This document shows, piece by piece, positions 18,486 through 27,117 of a DNA stretch of 64,000 nucleotides. Under the pieces are notes generated by a model, which searched no databases, was not told the origin of the DNA, and worked only from the letters and a program-made list of their open reading frames with translations. The position numbers and the translations under genes were made by a program. This DNA comes from Ruania alba (GTDB lineage: Bacteria; Actinomycetota; Actinomycetes; Actinomycetales; Beutenbergiaceae): contig NZ_FNTX01000002.1 of assembly GCF_900105765.1 (NCBI RefSeq), positions 372,001 to 436,000 on the forward strand, written 5' to 3'. The stretch's first letter is position 1. Every line of letters begins with the position of its first letter.

Positions 18486-19405
18486 CTGCCGATCTGCTGC
18501 CACCGCCCGGTCAGTTCCGCACGACGGCGGAGATCCGGGACGCCCAGTTCCACGAGAAGCTGGCCAGACGGCGCAAGCTGATGCTGCTCTGGTCGGCCCC
18601 CGTGGTGGCGATCGCCTTCCTCGCGGCGGCGAAGCTGCTCAGTGCGGTGCTCATCAACCTCGCCGGAACCAGTGCCTACGACAACGCCAATCACGTGACG
18701 GCGTCCGAACGGTTCGAGTCGTTGGAGTACTTCAACTGGGTGGAGCCCTGGAAGGCGCACTTCAACCAGGGCACTGCCACCTACGCCACCGGCGACTTCT
18801 TCAACGCCACCCTCGACCTGGATGTGGCCCTGGAGCTCGTCCCGACGGCACCGGACGGGGAGCCGCGAGGGGCGGAGGAGTGCATGGTGCGCACGAACAA
18901 CTCCCTCGCTCTGGAGGGCCTCGGCGACGAAGCGTCCATCGCGAGCGACTTCGCCACGGCGACCGATTACTACGACCAGGCGCAGACGATGCTCGCCGAC
19001 TGTGGTGAGGCCGGTGGCAACGGCGGCGAGGAAGCACAGGAGGCCGAGGAGCGCCAGCAGGAGTCGCAGGAGCAGAGCCAGCAGCAGGAGCAAGAGCAGC
19101 AGGAGCAGAACGGCGAGGGTGAGGGCGAGAGCGAGTCCCCCACCGAGGGCGAGTCCGGTGGGGAGAGCGAATCACCCACCGAAGGCGAGTCCGGTGGGGA
19201 GAGCGAATCACCCACCGAAGGCGAGTCCGGTGGGGAGAGCGAATCACCCACCGAAGGCGAATCCGGCGGCGAAAGCGAATCACCCAGCGAGTCGCAGGAT
19301 CCGCGCCAGTCCGAACTCGAGGAACGCAACCAGGAGGCACAGGAGTCCCGCGAGGCGTCCGAGCAGGCTTCCGGGGGTGGCAACGGGTCCGGGCAGAACT
19401 GGTGA
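18482..19405 (+). CDS. Membrane-anchored TPR-like protein with Glu/Ser repeats
   Basis: A 307-aa protein, last in the MoxR operon and in the place of BatC/BatE. One transmembrane helix (about 34-54) is followed by a TPR-like helical region (about 70-180, including HFNQGTATYATGDFFNATLDL). Then come a Gln/Glu-rich stretch and four 12-residue repeats of the type ESESPTEGESGG. The tail ends Gly/Ser-rich. The ATG is coupled to the previous gene. The low-complexity tail is very acidic and probably extracellular; its role is unknown. Confidence 0.8.
   Translation: MTADLLPPPGQFRTTAEIRDAQFHEKLARRRKLMLLWSAPVVAIAFLAAAKLLSAVLINLAGTSAYDNANHVTASERFESLEYFNWVEPWKAHFNQGTATYATGDFFNATLDLDVALELVPTAPDGEPRGAEECMVRTNNSLALEGLGDEASIASDFATATDYYDQAQTMLADCGEAGGNGGEEAQEAEERQQESQEQSQQQEQEQQEQNGEGEGESESPTEGESGGESESPTEGESGGESESPTEGESGGESESPTEGESGGESESPSESQDPRQSELEERNQEAQESREASEQASGGGNGSGQNW
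19127..19291 (+). repeat. 36-bp in-frame tandem repeat (4.6 copies)
   Basis: Units start at 19127, 19163, 19199, 19235 and 19271 (partial). Copies 2 and 3 are identical; copies 1 and 4 differ at a few third positions. Each encodes ESESPTEGESGG inside the TPR-like protein. Near identity suggests recent slippage and likely length variation between strains. Confidence 0.9.
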
Positions 19406-19497
19406 CCTGACGTTCCGACGTCTGGCCGCTCGTCGCACCACACCAGCAGCCCGATCGACGTCCGATTTTCGGTTGCTGGGCGCCATAAGGTGATCGG

Positions 19498-20766
19498 GTG
19501 GACTACGTCTTCGACACCCTGGACCTCAGCGACGACTCCCCGGAGGCGGTCGCGCGCCGTGAAGCCTGGCTCGGTGCTGTCGAGCGCGCCTTCCACGGCG
19601 CCCGACCGAGCTCCGAGCACATCGCACACTGGCTCTCCGGCGCCCGTGCGGACGGTGCCGTGTGCCGCGGCGCCTGGCTGCCGGAGGGGGAGTTCGGCGC
19701 CGGGCCTGCCCCAGTGGCAACCTTCGTCAGCTTCGACAAGACCATCAACGCCGGGCACGACCTGCTGCCGGTCCGGATGATCAGCGATGTCAGCGCGAGC
19801 CCCACACACCGGCGCCGCGGCCTGGTGCGCACCATGATGGAGTCCGACCTGGCTGATGCTGCAACGCGCGGGATCCCGTTGGCTGCCCTGACCGCGTCCG
19901 AGGCGACGATCTACGGGCGCTGGGGCTTCGGCCCCGCCACCTTCGTGCGGACCTTCGAGCTCGACACCGGGCCACGGTTCGGGCTGCGGGGGTTCACCGA
20001 CCCAGGCCGGGTCGAGCTCGTCGAGCCCGCCGAGGCGTGGCCGCACATCAGCCAGGTGTTCGAGCAGGTGCACCGCACCCGGCGCGGCTCGATCGACCGG
20101 CCGTCCTTCTACGAAGTCCTGCACACCGGTGCCTACGACCTCGCCGACGGCGGCCCGGCGAAGAAGCTGCGCGGTGCCGTTCATCTCGATACGCGCGGCG
20201 CGGCGGATGGCGTCGTGCTGTACCAGTTCGACGGTTCCGACGCGGAGAAGCCCGCAGTCGCGGTGCACGAGCTCCTGGCCGCCGGCGCTGGCGCCGGGCT
20301 GGCGCTCTGGAACTTCCTGGCCCATATCGACCTCTCCCACCGGGTGGTCTGGAAGTTCGGCGACCCGAGCGACCCGCTGCCATGGGCGCTGACCGACCTC
20401 AATGCCCTCGCCGTCAAGGCCGAGCGTGAGTTCCTCTGGCTGCGGGTGCTGGATGTGCAGCGGGTGCTCACCGCACGCCCCTGGACAGCCGACGGCGCGG
20501 TGATCCTGGAGGTCGAGGACGCCCAGGGGCACGCCGCTGGGACGTACGCGATCGAGACCCTCGCCGGGCGTGCCACCGTCGCACGCACCACCGACCGCCC
20601 CGAGGTCACGGTCACCGCCGAGACCCTGGCCACCCTGTGCCTGGGCGCCGTCTCGGTGACCGACCTCGCAGCTGCTGGTCGAGTGGCGGGCGCACCGGAC
20701 GCCGTCGGGCGTTTCGCAGCGATGGCCGACCGGACGGACCGCCCGTACACCAGTACGTTCTTCTGA
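19498..20766 (+). CDS. Eis-like GNAT N-acetyltransferase
   Basis: A 422-aa protein with the two-GNAT plus sterol-carrier-like C-terminal layout of the Eis family. The acetyl-CoA loop is VSASPTHRRRGLVRTMM (about residues 99-115), followed by IYGRWGFGPAT, and the C-terminal carboxylate ends PYTSTFF as in Eis. Eis proteins acetylate aminoglycosides or other amines as hexamers; other members have unknown substrates. GTG 19498 starts the frame. The gene is monocistronic, between the MoxR operon and the toxin cassette. Confidence 0.85.
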   Translation: MDYVFDTLDLSDDSPEAVARREAWLGAVERAFHGARPSSEHIAHWLSGARADGAVCRGAWLPEGEFGAGPAPVATFVSFDKTINAGHDLLPVRMISDVSASPTHRRRGLVRTMMESDLADAATRGIPLAALTASEATIYGRWGFGPATFVRTFELDTGPRFGLRGFTDPGRVELVEPAEAWPHISQVFEQVHRTRRGSIDRPSFYEVLHTGAYDLADGGPAKKLRGAVHLDTRGAADGVVLYQFDGSDAEKPAVAVHELLAAGAGAGLALWNFLAHIDLSHRVVWKFGDPSDPLPWALTDLNALAVKAEREFLWLRVLDVQRVLTARPWTADGAVILEVEDAQGHAAGTYAIETLAGRATVARTTDRPEVTVTAETLATLCLGAVSVTDLAAAGRVAGAPDAVGRFAAMADRTDRPYTSTFF

Positions 20767-20859
20767 CGCCTCGCCCCGGGCGAGAGGCGGGGAGTGCTCC
20801 CCATCGACGCCCCACCGGGGTCCGCTTAATCTCCTGTCAGAGACGAGAGCGGAGGGGCA

Positions 20860-21576
20860 ATGGGCATCACGATTCCTGGCGAGCTGGACTACGTGCTCGA
20901 CCTCCTCGGCTACGAGTGGCCGAACCTGGACGAGGACGCGATCCGCGAAGGAGCCGGCCTGGTACGCGGGCTGCGGGACGACCTGCAGGGCACGCTGGAC
21001 GACCTGGACAGCAGGATCAACAACGAGCTGACCGAGGCGTTCACCTCGAAGGCGGCATCGGCCTACATCGACGCCTGGACGGACAACCGCACCCAGAACA
21101 TGGACCAGATGCTGGAGCTGCTGCCAGGTGTGGCACAAGGCATCGACATCTTCGCTGATGCGGTGATGGCACTGAAACTCAAGGTGATCGCCGAGCTCAC
21201 GATCACCGCAGCCCAGATTGCTGCCGCCGCCGCGAGCGCCGTGTTCACCGGTGGTCTCAGCCTCGCGGCGAACGCAGCGATCATCGCCGCCCGTAAGAAG
21301 GCGCTGGACATCGCCACCCAGATCGCCATCGAGGAGCTGATCGGCCAGATCCTGGTGATGGTGATCGAGCCCCTGACCGAGACCGCGGCCGGGCTCGCCG
21401 AGGCCGTTCTCGATGCCCCGCTGACCACCGCCGGCAACGAGACGCCCACGTTCGACGTCAGCTTCGACCTCATGGAAGAGCTCGCCGACGCGATCGGTGA
21501 CTGCGGGGACGAGCAGGCCGAGCTCATCGAGAACTTCGTCGCGCAGGTCCTGGGCCTGCCGATCTTCGCGTCGTAG
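20860..21576 (+). CDS. WXG100-like leader protein of a polymorphic toxin system
   Basis: A 238-aa helical protein. The N-terminus (LDLLGYEWPNLDEDAIREGAG) resembles the WXG100-like domain found at the front of large actinobacterial type VII-exported toxins, including CpnT-like proteins. Here it is a free-standing protein: after the helical bundle and an Ala-rich hydrophobic stretch (about 105-150) it stops with no toxin domain. The toxin domain begins in the next gene, ten bases later. I infer a split toxin in which this protein supplies the export or docking signal in trans. A GGAGGGG ribosome site precedes ATG 20860. No EccC/EccD-type secretion gene lies in the window. Confidence 0.72.
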   Translation: MGITIPGELDYVLDLLGYEWPNLDEDAIREGAGLVRGLRDDLQGTLDDLDSRINNELTEAFTSKAASAYIDAWTDNRTQNMDQMLELLPGVAQGIDIFADAVMALKLKVIAELTITAAQIAAAAASAVFTGGLSLAANAAIIAARKKALDIATQIAIEELIGQILVMVIEPLTETAAGLAEAVLDAPLTTAGNETPTFDVSFDLMEELADAIGDCGDEQAELIENFVAQVLGLPIFAS

Positions 21577-21585
21577 GAGGCACAC

Positions 21586-22281
21586 ATGTCGATGGCACGC
21601 CATATGGACGAGGTGATCGAGGCACTCGGGACCGGGTCGCGCCGGATCGCTCGCGCACTGGACGGCCGGAGCAAGCGGCAGCGCCAGGAGATCCTCGACA
21701 ACATCCGCAGGATCCGGGACAAGGACGGCGACCTCTCGCAGCGGAGCTCCCCCAACGATGTGCCGACACCGAACGGTGACCAGGCGCGCCGGCTGGCGGA
21801 CCTGGAGGCACAGGGTGTGCTGGGCCGCAACGGGGACGGGAGCTACCGGCTGCGCGACTCGCAGTCGTCGCGTGACTTCGAGGCGAACCCGAACCACGAC
21901 CTGGACGAGGTCCAGCGCCAGCTGCAGATGCAGCAGGACGGGATGAACCGGCTCACCGTCCAGGAGTTCCTGGACAACCGAGACCAGTACGAGCTGGAAG
22001 GGCGCACCGACGAGTCGCTGCAGAACCTGTACCGCGACGAGATGGCTGCGGCGGGGTACGACATGGACGGCAACGCCGTGCTGCACGGCCCTGACCAGGT
22101 CGCCGGTGGCCACCCATACCGGGTCGACGGGCTCGGCGACTCGGGGGTGAACAGCTCGCTCGGCGCTCAGTGGAAGAGCCGGATCGATGCGCTGCAAGCG
22201 TCGATCCAAGGGGCCACATCAGGGGTGCCCACCGACCTGCTCCCGCACATTCAGATCAATGTGAACCTGCCCCTCAACTGA
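21586..22281 (+). CDS. Polymorphic toxin type 15 (Ntox15) nuclease
   Basis: A 231-aa protein whose second half matches my recollection of the Ntox15 toxin domain. It has a conserved helical lead (MNRLTVQEFLDNR), then LHGPDQVAGG with the HxxD motif at H167/D170, and GLGDSGVNSSLGAQWKSR. In Agrobacterium Tde1 the HxxD motif is needed for DNase activity, so DNA degradation in a competitor cell is the likely role. The first ~60 residues are basic and carry no secretion signal. ATG 21586 has a TAGGAGG site overlapping the stop of the leader gene. A GAD-like/Tdi1-type immunity gene follows, one gene further on. Family assignment is from motifs; no search was run. Confidence 0.8.
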   Translation: MSMARHMDEVIEALGTGSRRIARALDGRSKRQRQEILDNIRRIRDKDGDLSQRSSPNDVPTPNGDQARRLADLEAQGVLGRNGDGSYRLRDSQSSRDFEANPNHDLDEVQRQLQMQQDGMNRLTVQEFLDNRDQYELEGRTDESLQNLYRDEMAAAGYDMDGNAVLHGPDQVAGGHPYRVDGLGDSGVNSSLGAQWKSRIDALQASIQGATSGVPTDLLPHIQINVNLPLN

Positions 22282-22309
22282 CATAGGCTGACGCCCGGAG
22301 GAGGTCACC

Positions 22310-22696
22310 ATGCCGACATTTCAACGCGACCCTGCAGTTGATCGGTTCCTGGACGCCAGCATCGCCCTGGACGCCGACCGCTGGGCCTCGCTGATCGAGA
22401 CCAGCATCAGCATCCACCCCGAGTGGGGAGCATTCACCAGCGAGCTCCAGCAGGCGGTCTCGGCCTCCGAACGAAGCGCCCTCGACAAACACATGAAGGG
22501 CGTCATCCGCGGACCGCTGGGCGAACTGGCCCAGGCGAACGGCCTCCGCTTCTCGAACATCGCAGCCACCATCCGGCACGGGATCTTCGCCCTGCAGAAG
22601 CGAGAGAGCATCGGGACCGAGACGGTGCGGCAGTGGTGGAGCGTCCAGTTCGAGCAGGCCGGTCTCCGCTTCGATGACATGATCACGGCCCGCTGA
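22310..22696 (+). CDS. Unknown 128-aa protein between toxin and immunity genes
   Basis: A soluble, probably all-helical protein of 128 aa with no motif I recognise and no membrane segment. A GGAGGAGG ribosome site precedes ATG 22310, and the stop overlaps the start of the immunity gene (TGATG at 22694-22698), so the two are coupled. Possible roles are a second immunity protein, a chaperone or a targeting adaptor for the toxin, comparable to the small partners of LXG toxins; none is shown by the sequence. Confidence 0.75.
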   Translation: MPTFQRDPAVDRFLDASIALDADRWASLIETSISIHPEWGAFTSELQQAVSASERSALDKHMKGVIRGPLGELAQANGLRFSNIAATIRHGIFALQKRESIGTETVRQWWSVQFEQAGLRFDDMITAR

Positions 22697-23268
22697 TGGT
22701 CACCTTCGACCGATTCACCCCACATGCTCCGATCGCCGCGGAGACGATCGAGCAGTTCGCCGAGCACGCCCCCGCAGGTGCCGTCGAGATGTGGCGGGAC
22801 TACGGAGCGGGAGCCGTCGGCAGCGACCAGTTCGTCCGGGTGATCGACCCGGCACGGGGGCGGCAGATGCTGGACGGGTCGATCCCGCTGCCGGAGACGG
22901 TGGTGCCGATGTTCACCACTGGTCTGGCCGACGTGGTGGTGTGGGCGCAGAGCATGTTCCTGCTGTACACCTTCCGCTGGGGGACCCTGCAGTTCACCCG
23001 CGACCTCACGCTCGATGAGCTGACCGAACGGATGCAGGACCCGACCATCCTCGATGAGGACTTCCGTCGCCAGCCCTACCCGCTGGCGGCCACGCGGCAG
23101 GGCATCCCCGCGCATGAGGAATGCTTCGGTTTCGTGCCCTTGCTCGCCCTCGGTGGCCCGAACAAGGTCACCCACCTGCAGAAGATGGGCCTGTACGAGC
23201 ACATCGCGGTGATCACGCAGCTGGCCGGCGCACCGCGACCGACCGGATACCTGTTCGAGGACGAGTAG
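22696..23268 (+). CDS. GAD-like / Tdi1-type (DUF1851) immunity protein
   Basis: A 190-aa protein with an N-terminal GAD-like region (FAEHAPAGAVEMWRDYGAG, about residues 20-38) and a C-terminal DUF1851-like half (ECFGFVPLLALGGPNKVTHLQKM.. about 145-168). This is the architecture of Tdi1, which neutralises the Ntox15 DNase Tde1. Its placement with an Ntox15 gene on the same strand is strong context for immunity. It is translationally coupled to the 128-aa gene upstream. Confidence 0.8.
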   Translation: MVTFDRFTPHAPIAAETIEQFAEHAPAGAVEMWRDYGAGAVGSDQFVRVIDPARGRQMLDGSIPLPETVVPMFTTGLADVVVWAQSMFLLYTFRWGTLQFTRDLTLDELTERMQDPTILDEDFRRQPYPLAATRQGIPAHEECFGFVPLLALGGPNKVTHLQKMGLYEHIAVITQLAGAPRPTGYLFEDE

Positions 23269-23322
23269 CAGCACCGACACGTGCCCAGGGGTTGCCCTGA
23301 TCTGGCGCGCCAGGAGGAGCCC

Positions 23323-24798
23323 TCAGCCCCAGACCAGACCCTGACTCGGCTCCTCCATCACCCGCGCGACGTCGTGCAGCACCCGGGAGGCGAGCTCACC
23401 GTCCACGAGCCGGTGGTCGACCGAGAGCGCGAGCTGGGTCACCCAGCGTGGCTTGATCTTGCCCTTGTGCACCCAGGGGCGCTCGGCGATCGCACCGAAC
23501 GCCAGGATCGCCGACTCCCCGGGATTGAGGATCGGGGTACCGGTGTCGATGCCGAAGATGCCCACGTTGGTGATCGTCACCGTACCGTCGGCCATGTCCG
23601 CCGGTTGCGTCTTCCCGGCCCGTGCCGTCGACGTCAGGTCGGCGATCCCCTCGGCCAGCTCGTGCATGGAGAGCCGGTGCGCGTCCTTGATGTTCGGCAC
23701 GATCAACCCGCGGGGTGTCGCCGCAGCGATCCCCAGGTTGATGTAGTGCTTGTAGACGATCTCCTGGGTGTCGTCGTCCCAGGCGGCACTGATCATCGGC
23801 CGCTGCCGGATGGCCAGGATGAGCGCCTTCGCTGCCACCAGCAACGGCGTCACCCGCACGTCGGCGAAGTCGCGATCGGCCTTGAGCCGCTCCACCAGCC
23901 GCATCGTCTTGGTCACGTCCACGGTCACGAAGACGGTCACGTGCGGCGCCGTGAACGCCGAGGCCACCATCGCCTCCGCCGTCCGCGCCCGCACGCTGCG
24001 CACCGGCACCCGGGTCTGCCGTCCGTCCGCAGACACGGTGCCGCCGTCCAGCCAGGGCCGGTCATCACCCTCGTTCTTCACCAGCTTCTCCGGTGCGGAA
24101 CGCTCCGCGGCGGAGAGCACGTCCGCGCGGGTGACGATGCCGCCAGGCCCGGTACCGGGGACCCTGCTGAGGTCGATCCCGAGGTCCTTGGCGAGCTTGC
24201 GCACCGGCGGTTTCGCGAGCACGTGCACGGCCGGCCGTTCCGTTCGTGCGGCAGGCTCATCTCCCGACGGCGCAGCCTGAGCAGGTGCGGCCGGCGCCTC
24301 GGCCGGTGGTTCCGCAGGCTCCGCCTCCGGAGGAACAGCCGTGGCGGCCTTGCGCGGCCGGCGGGCCGCGGAGGCGTGCTTGGTGCCGTAGCCCACGAGC
24401 ACGCCGCCGCTGGTCTCCCCCTCTCCCGCTGCAGTCCCCGACGGCGCAGCCTCGCCCGAGGAGCCCCCCTCGCCAGGCGAGGGGTCCTGCGCAACGGAGG
24501 GGCCGCCGTCGGCGATGGCGGCGGGGGCATCATCTGCGGCCGGCGCACCGCCCGGATCGGTATCGATCACGATGATCGGGCTGCCGACCTCCACCGTGTC
24601 CCCCACCGCGGCCAGCAGCTCGGAGACCACACCCGCGTGCGGGCTGGGCAGCTCGACCAAGCTCTTCGCCGTCTCGATCTCCACGATCTCCTGGTTCACC
24701 GTGACGGTGTCCCCGACGGCGACGCGCCAGTCGACGATGTCGGCCTCGGTGAGGCCTTCGCCGACGTCCGGAAGGCGGAACTGCACGTACTGCGGCAT
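23323..24798 (-). CDS. bkdC: 2-oxoacid dehydrogenase E2 (dihydrolipoamide acyltransferase)
   Basis: A 491-aa E2 subunit. It has one lipoyl domain with the modified Lys at K45 (IETAKSLVE), an Ala/Pro/Glu-rich linker of about 130 residues, and a peripheral subunit-binding domain (PPVRKLAKDLGIDLSRVPGT). The C-terminal acyltransferase domain carries the catalytic SVDHRLVDG. It takes the acyl group from E1 and passes it to CoA. It ends an operon behind E1 alpha and E1 beta; no E3 gene is present, so a shared lipoamide dehydrogenase elsewhere is implied. Branched-chain 2-oxoacid specificity is the likelier reading for separate E1 alpha/beta in an actinobacterium; pyruvate cannot be excluded. Confidence 0.9.
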   Translation of the reverse strand: MPQYVQFRLPDVGEGLTEADIVDWRVAVGDTVTVNQEIVEIETAKSLVELPSPHAGVVSELLAAVGDTVEVGSPIIVIDTDPGGAPAADDAPAAIADGGPSVAQDPSPGEGGSSGEAAPSGTAAGEGETSGGVLVGYGTKHASAARRPRKAATAVPPEAEPAEPPAEAPAAPAQAAPSGDEPAARTERPAVHVLAKPPVRKLAKDLGIDLSRVPGTGPGGIVTRADVLSAAERSAPEKLVKNEGDDRPWLDGGTVSADGRQTRVPVRSVRARTAEAMVASAFTAPHVTVFVTVDVTKTMRLVERLKADRDFADVRVTPLLVAAKALILAIRQRPMISAAWDDDTQEIVYKHYINLGIAAATPRGLIVPNIKDAHRLSMHELAEGIADLTSTARAGKTQPADMADGTVTITNVGIFGIDTGTPILNPGESAILAFGAIAERPWVHKGKIKPRWVTQLALSVDHRLVDGELASRVLHDVARVMEEPSQGLVWG

Positions 24799-24821
24799 GG
24801 CTGGTTCGTCTCCTCGGGTGT

Positions 24822-25838
24822 TCAGTGCGAGAGCACCGTATCGACAGCATGCAGCACGCGGTCGAGATTCGGCAGGTACTCCTCCTCGATCTTCGAGACC
24901 GGGTACGGCGTGTGGAACCCGCCCACGCGCAGCACCGGTGCTTCCAAATGGTAGAAGCACTCCTCGGTAATCCGCGCGGCGATCTCAGCTCCGGCGCCCA
25001 AGAAGGTGGGCGCCTCGTGCACCACCACCAGCCGACCGGTGCGGCGCACCGACTCGGCAACCGTGGGGATATCGATCGGGGAGACCGCGCGCAAGTCGAT
25101 CACCTCGAGGCTGATGCCCTCGGCCTCCGCGGCAGTCGCGGCGCGCAGTGCGGTCGAGACGGCGGGCCCATAGGCAGCGACGGTCACGTCGGTGCCCGGC
25201 CGGGCCACCCGCGCCGTGTTCAAGCTGTCGTCGACGCTCGGCGGCTCGGCGGAAGTGACGTCCACGTCCGCCTTGTCCCAGTAGCGCGCCTTCGGCTCGA
25301 AGAACAGCACCGGGTCCGGCGAGGCGATCGCCTGCTGGATCATGGTGAACGCATCGGCCGGGGTGGCGGGGCTGATCACCCGCAGTCCCGCCGTGTGCGC
25401 GAAAAGCGCCTCCGGTGACTCGGAGTGGTGCTCGACCGCGCCGATGCCACCGCCATAGGGCACCCGGATCACCACGGGAACCTGCACCCGACCGCGGGAG
25501 CGGTAGTGCATCTTGGCGAGCTGGGTGGTGATCTGGTTGTAGGCCGGGAAGATGAACCCGTCGAACTGGATCTCGCACACCGGGCGGTACCCGGCGACGG
25601 CCATCCCGATCGCGGTGCCGACGATGCCGGACTCGGCGAGCGGGGTGTCCACCACTCGACCGGAGCCGAAATCCTTCTGCAGGCCGTCGGTCACGCGGAA
25701 CACGCCGCCGAGGGCGCCGATGTCCTCACCCATCAGGACCACGCTGTCGTCACGCTCCATGGCGCGGCGCAGGCCGAGGTTGATCGCCTTACCGAGGGTG
25801 ATGCGCTGGGTGCCGGTGTGCTCGGTGGTGGCGCTCAT
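24822..25838 (-). CDS. bkdB: 2-oxoacid dehydrogenase E1 beta subunit
   Basis: A 338-aa transketolase-like beta subunit. It has the N-terminal MGEDIGALGGVFRVTDGL, the metal/interface segments GGGIGAVEHHSESPEA, and a C-terminal transketolase domain with VIDLRAVSPID. It forms the alpha2beta2 E1 with the product of the upstream gene and decarboxylates the 2-oxoacid with thiamine diphosphate. The start at 25838 is 85 bases after the E1 alpha stop, within the same operon. Confidence 0.92.
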   Translation of the reverse strand: MSATTEHTGTQRITLGKAINLGLRRAMERDDSVVLMGEDIGALGGVFRVTDGLQKDFGSGRVVDTPLAESGIVGTAIGMAVAGYRPVCEIQFDGFIFPAYNQITTQLAKMHYRSRGRVQVPVVIRVPYGGGIGAVEHHSESPEALFAHTAGLRVISPATPADAFTMIQQAIASPDPVLFFEPKARYWDKADVDVTSAEPPSVDDSLNTARVARPGTDVTVAAYGPAVSTALRAATAAEAEGISLEVIDLRAVSPIDIPTVAESVRRTGRLVVVHEAPTFLGAGAEIAARITEECFYHLEAPVLRVGGFHTPYPVSKIEEEYLPNLDRVLHAVDTVLSH

Positions 25839-25923
25839 GCTGTGCCCTCCCTGCCTGAGACCTGCGGTGCCTCACTCCGGTACACCTCGTACCTCGGCGT
25901 CCCTACGCGGGGGCTCCTCGGGC

Positions 25924-27075
25924 TCATGCTGGTTGCTCCTCGGCCTCGAAACCGGCTTCATACTCCGCCAACCACGCGCGCTCGGCGTTGACCTGGGGGT
26001 TCTCGCTGGCGTAGACGTGCTCGAACATGCGCTCGTTCGGCGGGGTCTGGATGGATCGGCAGTACTCCCGGATCTCCGCACCGAACGCCTCGCACTCGGC
26101 CTCCAGGTCGGTGAAGAACGCCTCACCGGTGCCGTCCCGGACCAGCAGCGCGTGCAGACGGTCGATCGGGTCCTTGCGGCGCCACGCTTCTTCATCCGCA
26201 CGCGTGCGGTACCTAGTCGGGTCATCGGACGTGGTGTGCGCGCCCATCCGGTACGTGACCGCCTCGATGAAGGTGGGGCCGCCACCGGAGCGGGCCCGCT
26301 CCAGGGCTTCGGACATCACGGCGTGACAGGCCAGCACATCATTGCCGTCCACGCGCACCGACGGGACCCCGAAGCCACGACCGCGGTGGAAGAGCGGGAC
26401 CCGGCTCTGCCGCTGCGTGGGTTCGGAGATCGCCCAGTGGTTGTTCTGGCAGAAGAAGACCACCGGTGCATCGTTGACGGCGGCATACGTGAGTGCCTCG
26501 TTCACGTCGCCTTGGGAGGTCGCCCCGTCGCCGAAGTAGGCGACGGCGGCACGATCGCGCTCCGGATCACCCGTGCCCACATCGCCGTCACGCTGGATCC
26601 CCATGGCGTACCCGGTCGCGTGCAGGGCGTGGGCGCCGATCACCAGGGTGGCGAGATGAAAGTTGTGCTCTGCGGGGTCCCAGCCGCCGTGGTCCTCACC
26701 GCGGTACAGGTGCAGGGTCTTGCGCAGGTCGACGCCGCGGGTCCAGGCGACACCGAGCTCCCGGTAGGACGGGAAGACGTAGTCACGCGCGCCGAGCGCG
26801 CGACCGGATCCGACCTGGGCGGCCTCCTGGCCCAGGCACGGCGGCCACAGGCCGAGCTCACCGTGGCGTTGCAGCGATGTGGCCTCGGTGTCAAAGCGAC
26901 GGACCATCACCATGTCGCGATAGAGACTGCGGAGCGCCTCGGCGTCCAGGTGGTCGACCCGGGCCGAGTAACTCTCGTGGTGCACACGCTCACCGTCGGG
27001 GGTGAGCAGCTGGATGAGATCGTCATCCGGTCCTCCGACCGGGGCGGTGACCCCGTCTGTGTCGGGTGTGAACAC
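25924..27075 (-). CDS. bkdA: 2-oxoacid dehydrogenase E1 alpha subunit
   Basis: A 383-aa E1 alpha subunit with the thiamine-diphosphate motif GDGATSQGDVNEAL..FCQNN (about residues 182-210) and the N-terminal RDMVMVRRFDTEATSLQRHGELG typical of branched-chain oxoacid dehydrogenase alpha chains. The GTG start at 27075 has an AAGGAG site seven bases upstream. It is the first gene of the E1alpha-E1beta-E2 operon, expressed from a promoter embedded in a double palindrome at 27118-27152, which implies repression by an unidentified regulator. Confidence 0.92.
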   Translation of the reverse strand: MFTPDTDGVTAPVGGPDDDLIQLLTPDGERVHHESYSARVDHLDAEALRSLYRDMVMVRRFDTEATSLQRHGELGLWPPCLGQEAAQVGSGRALGARDYVFPSYRELGVAWTRGVDLRKTLHLYRGEDHGGWDPAEHNFHLATLVIGAHALHATGYAMGIQRDGDVGTGDPERDRAAVAYFGDGATSQGDVNEALTYAAVNDAPVVFFCQNNHWAISEPTQRQSRVPLFHRGRGFGVPSVRVDGNDVLACHAVMSEALERARSGGGPTFIEAVTYRMGAHTTSDDPTRYRTRADEEAWRRKDPIDRLHALLVRDGTGEAFFTDLEAECEAFGAEIREYCRSIQTPPNERMFEHVYASENPQVNAERAWLAEYEAGFEAEEQPA

Positions 27076-27117
27076 AGGCGAACTCCTTCGGTGTGGGGAT
27101 GGCGGGCCACATGCTGC

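Noticed and set aside
18970-22209. 1079-codon open frame on the minus strand across the TPR, Eis and toxin genes
   Set aside because: It is the shadow of well-supported plus-strand genes; its composition is His/Arg/Gln-rich without domains, typical of antisense frames in GC-rich DNA.
20860-23268. A complete type VII secretion locus
   Set aside because: No EccB/C/D/E, mycosin or small EsxA/B pair occurs in the window; only the cargo cassette is here.
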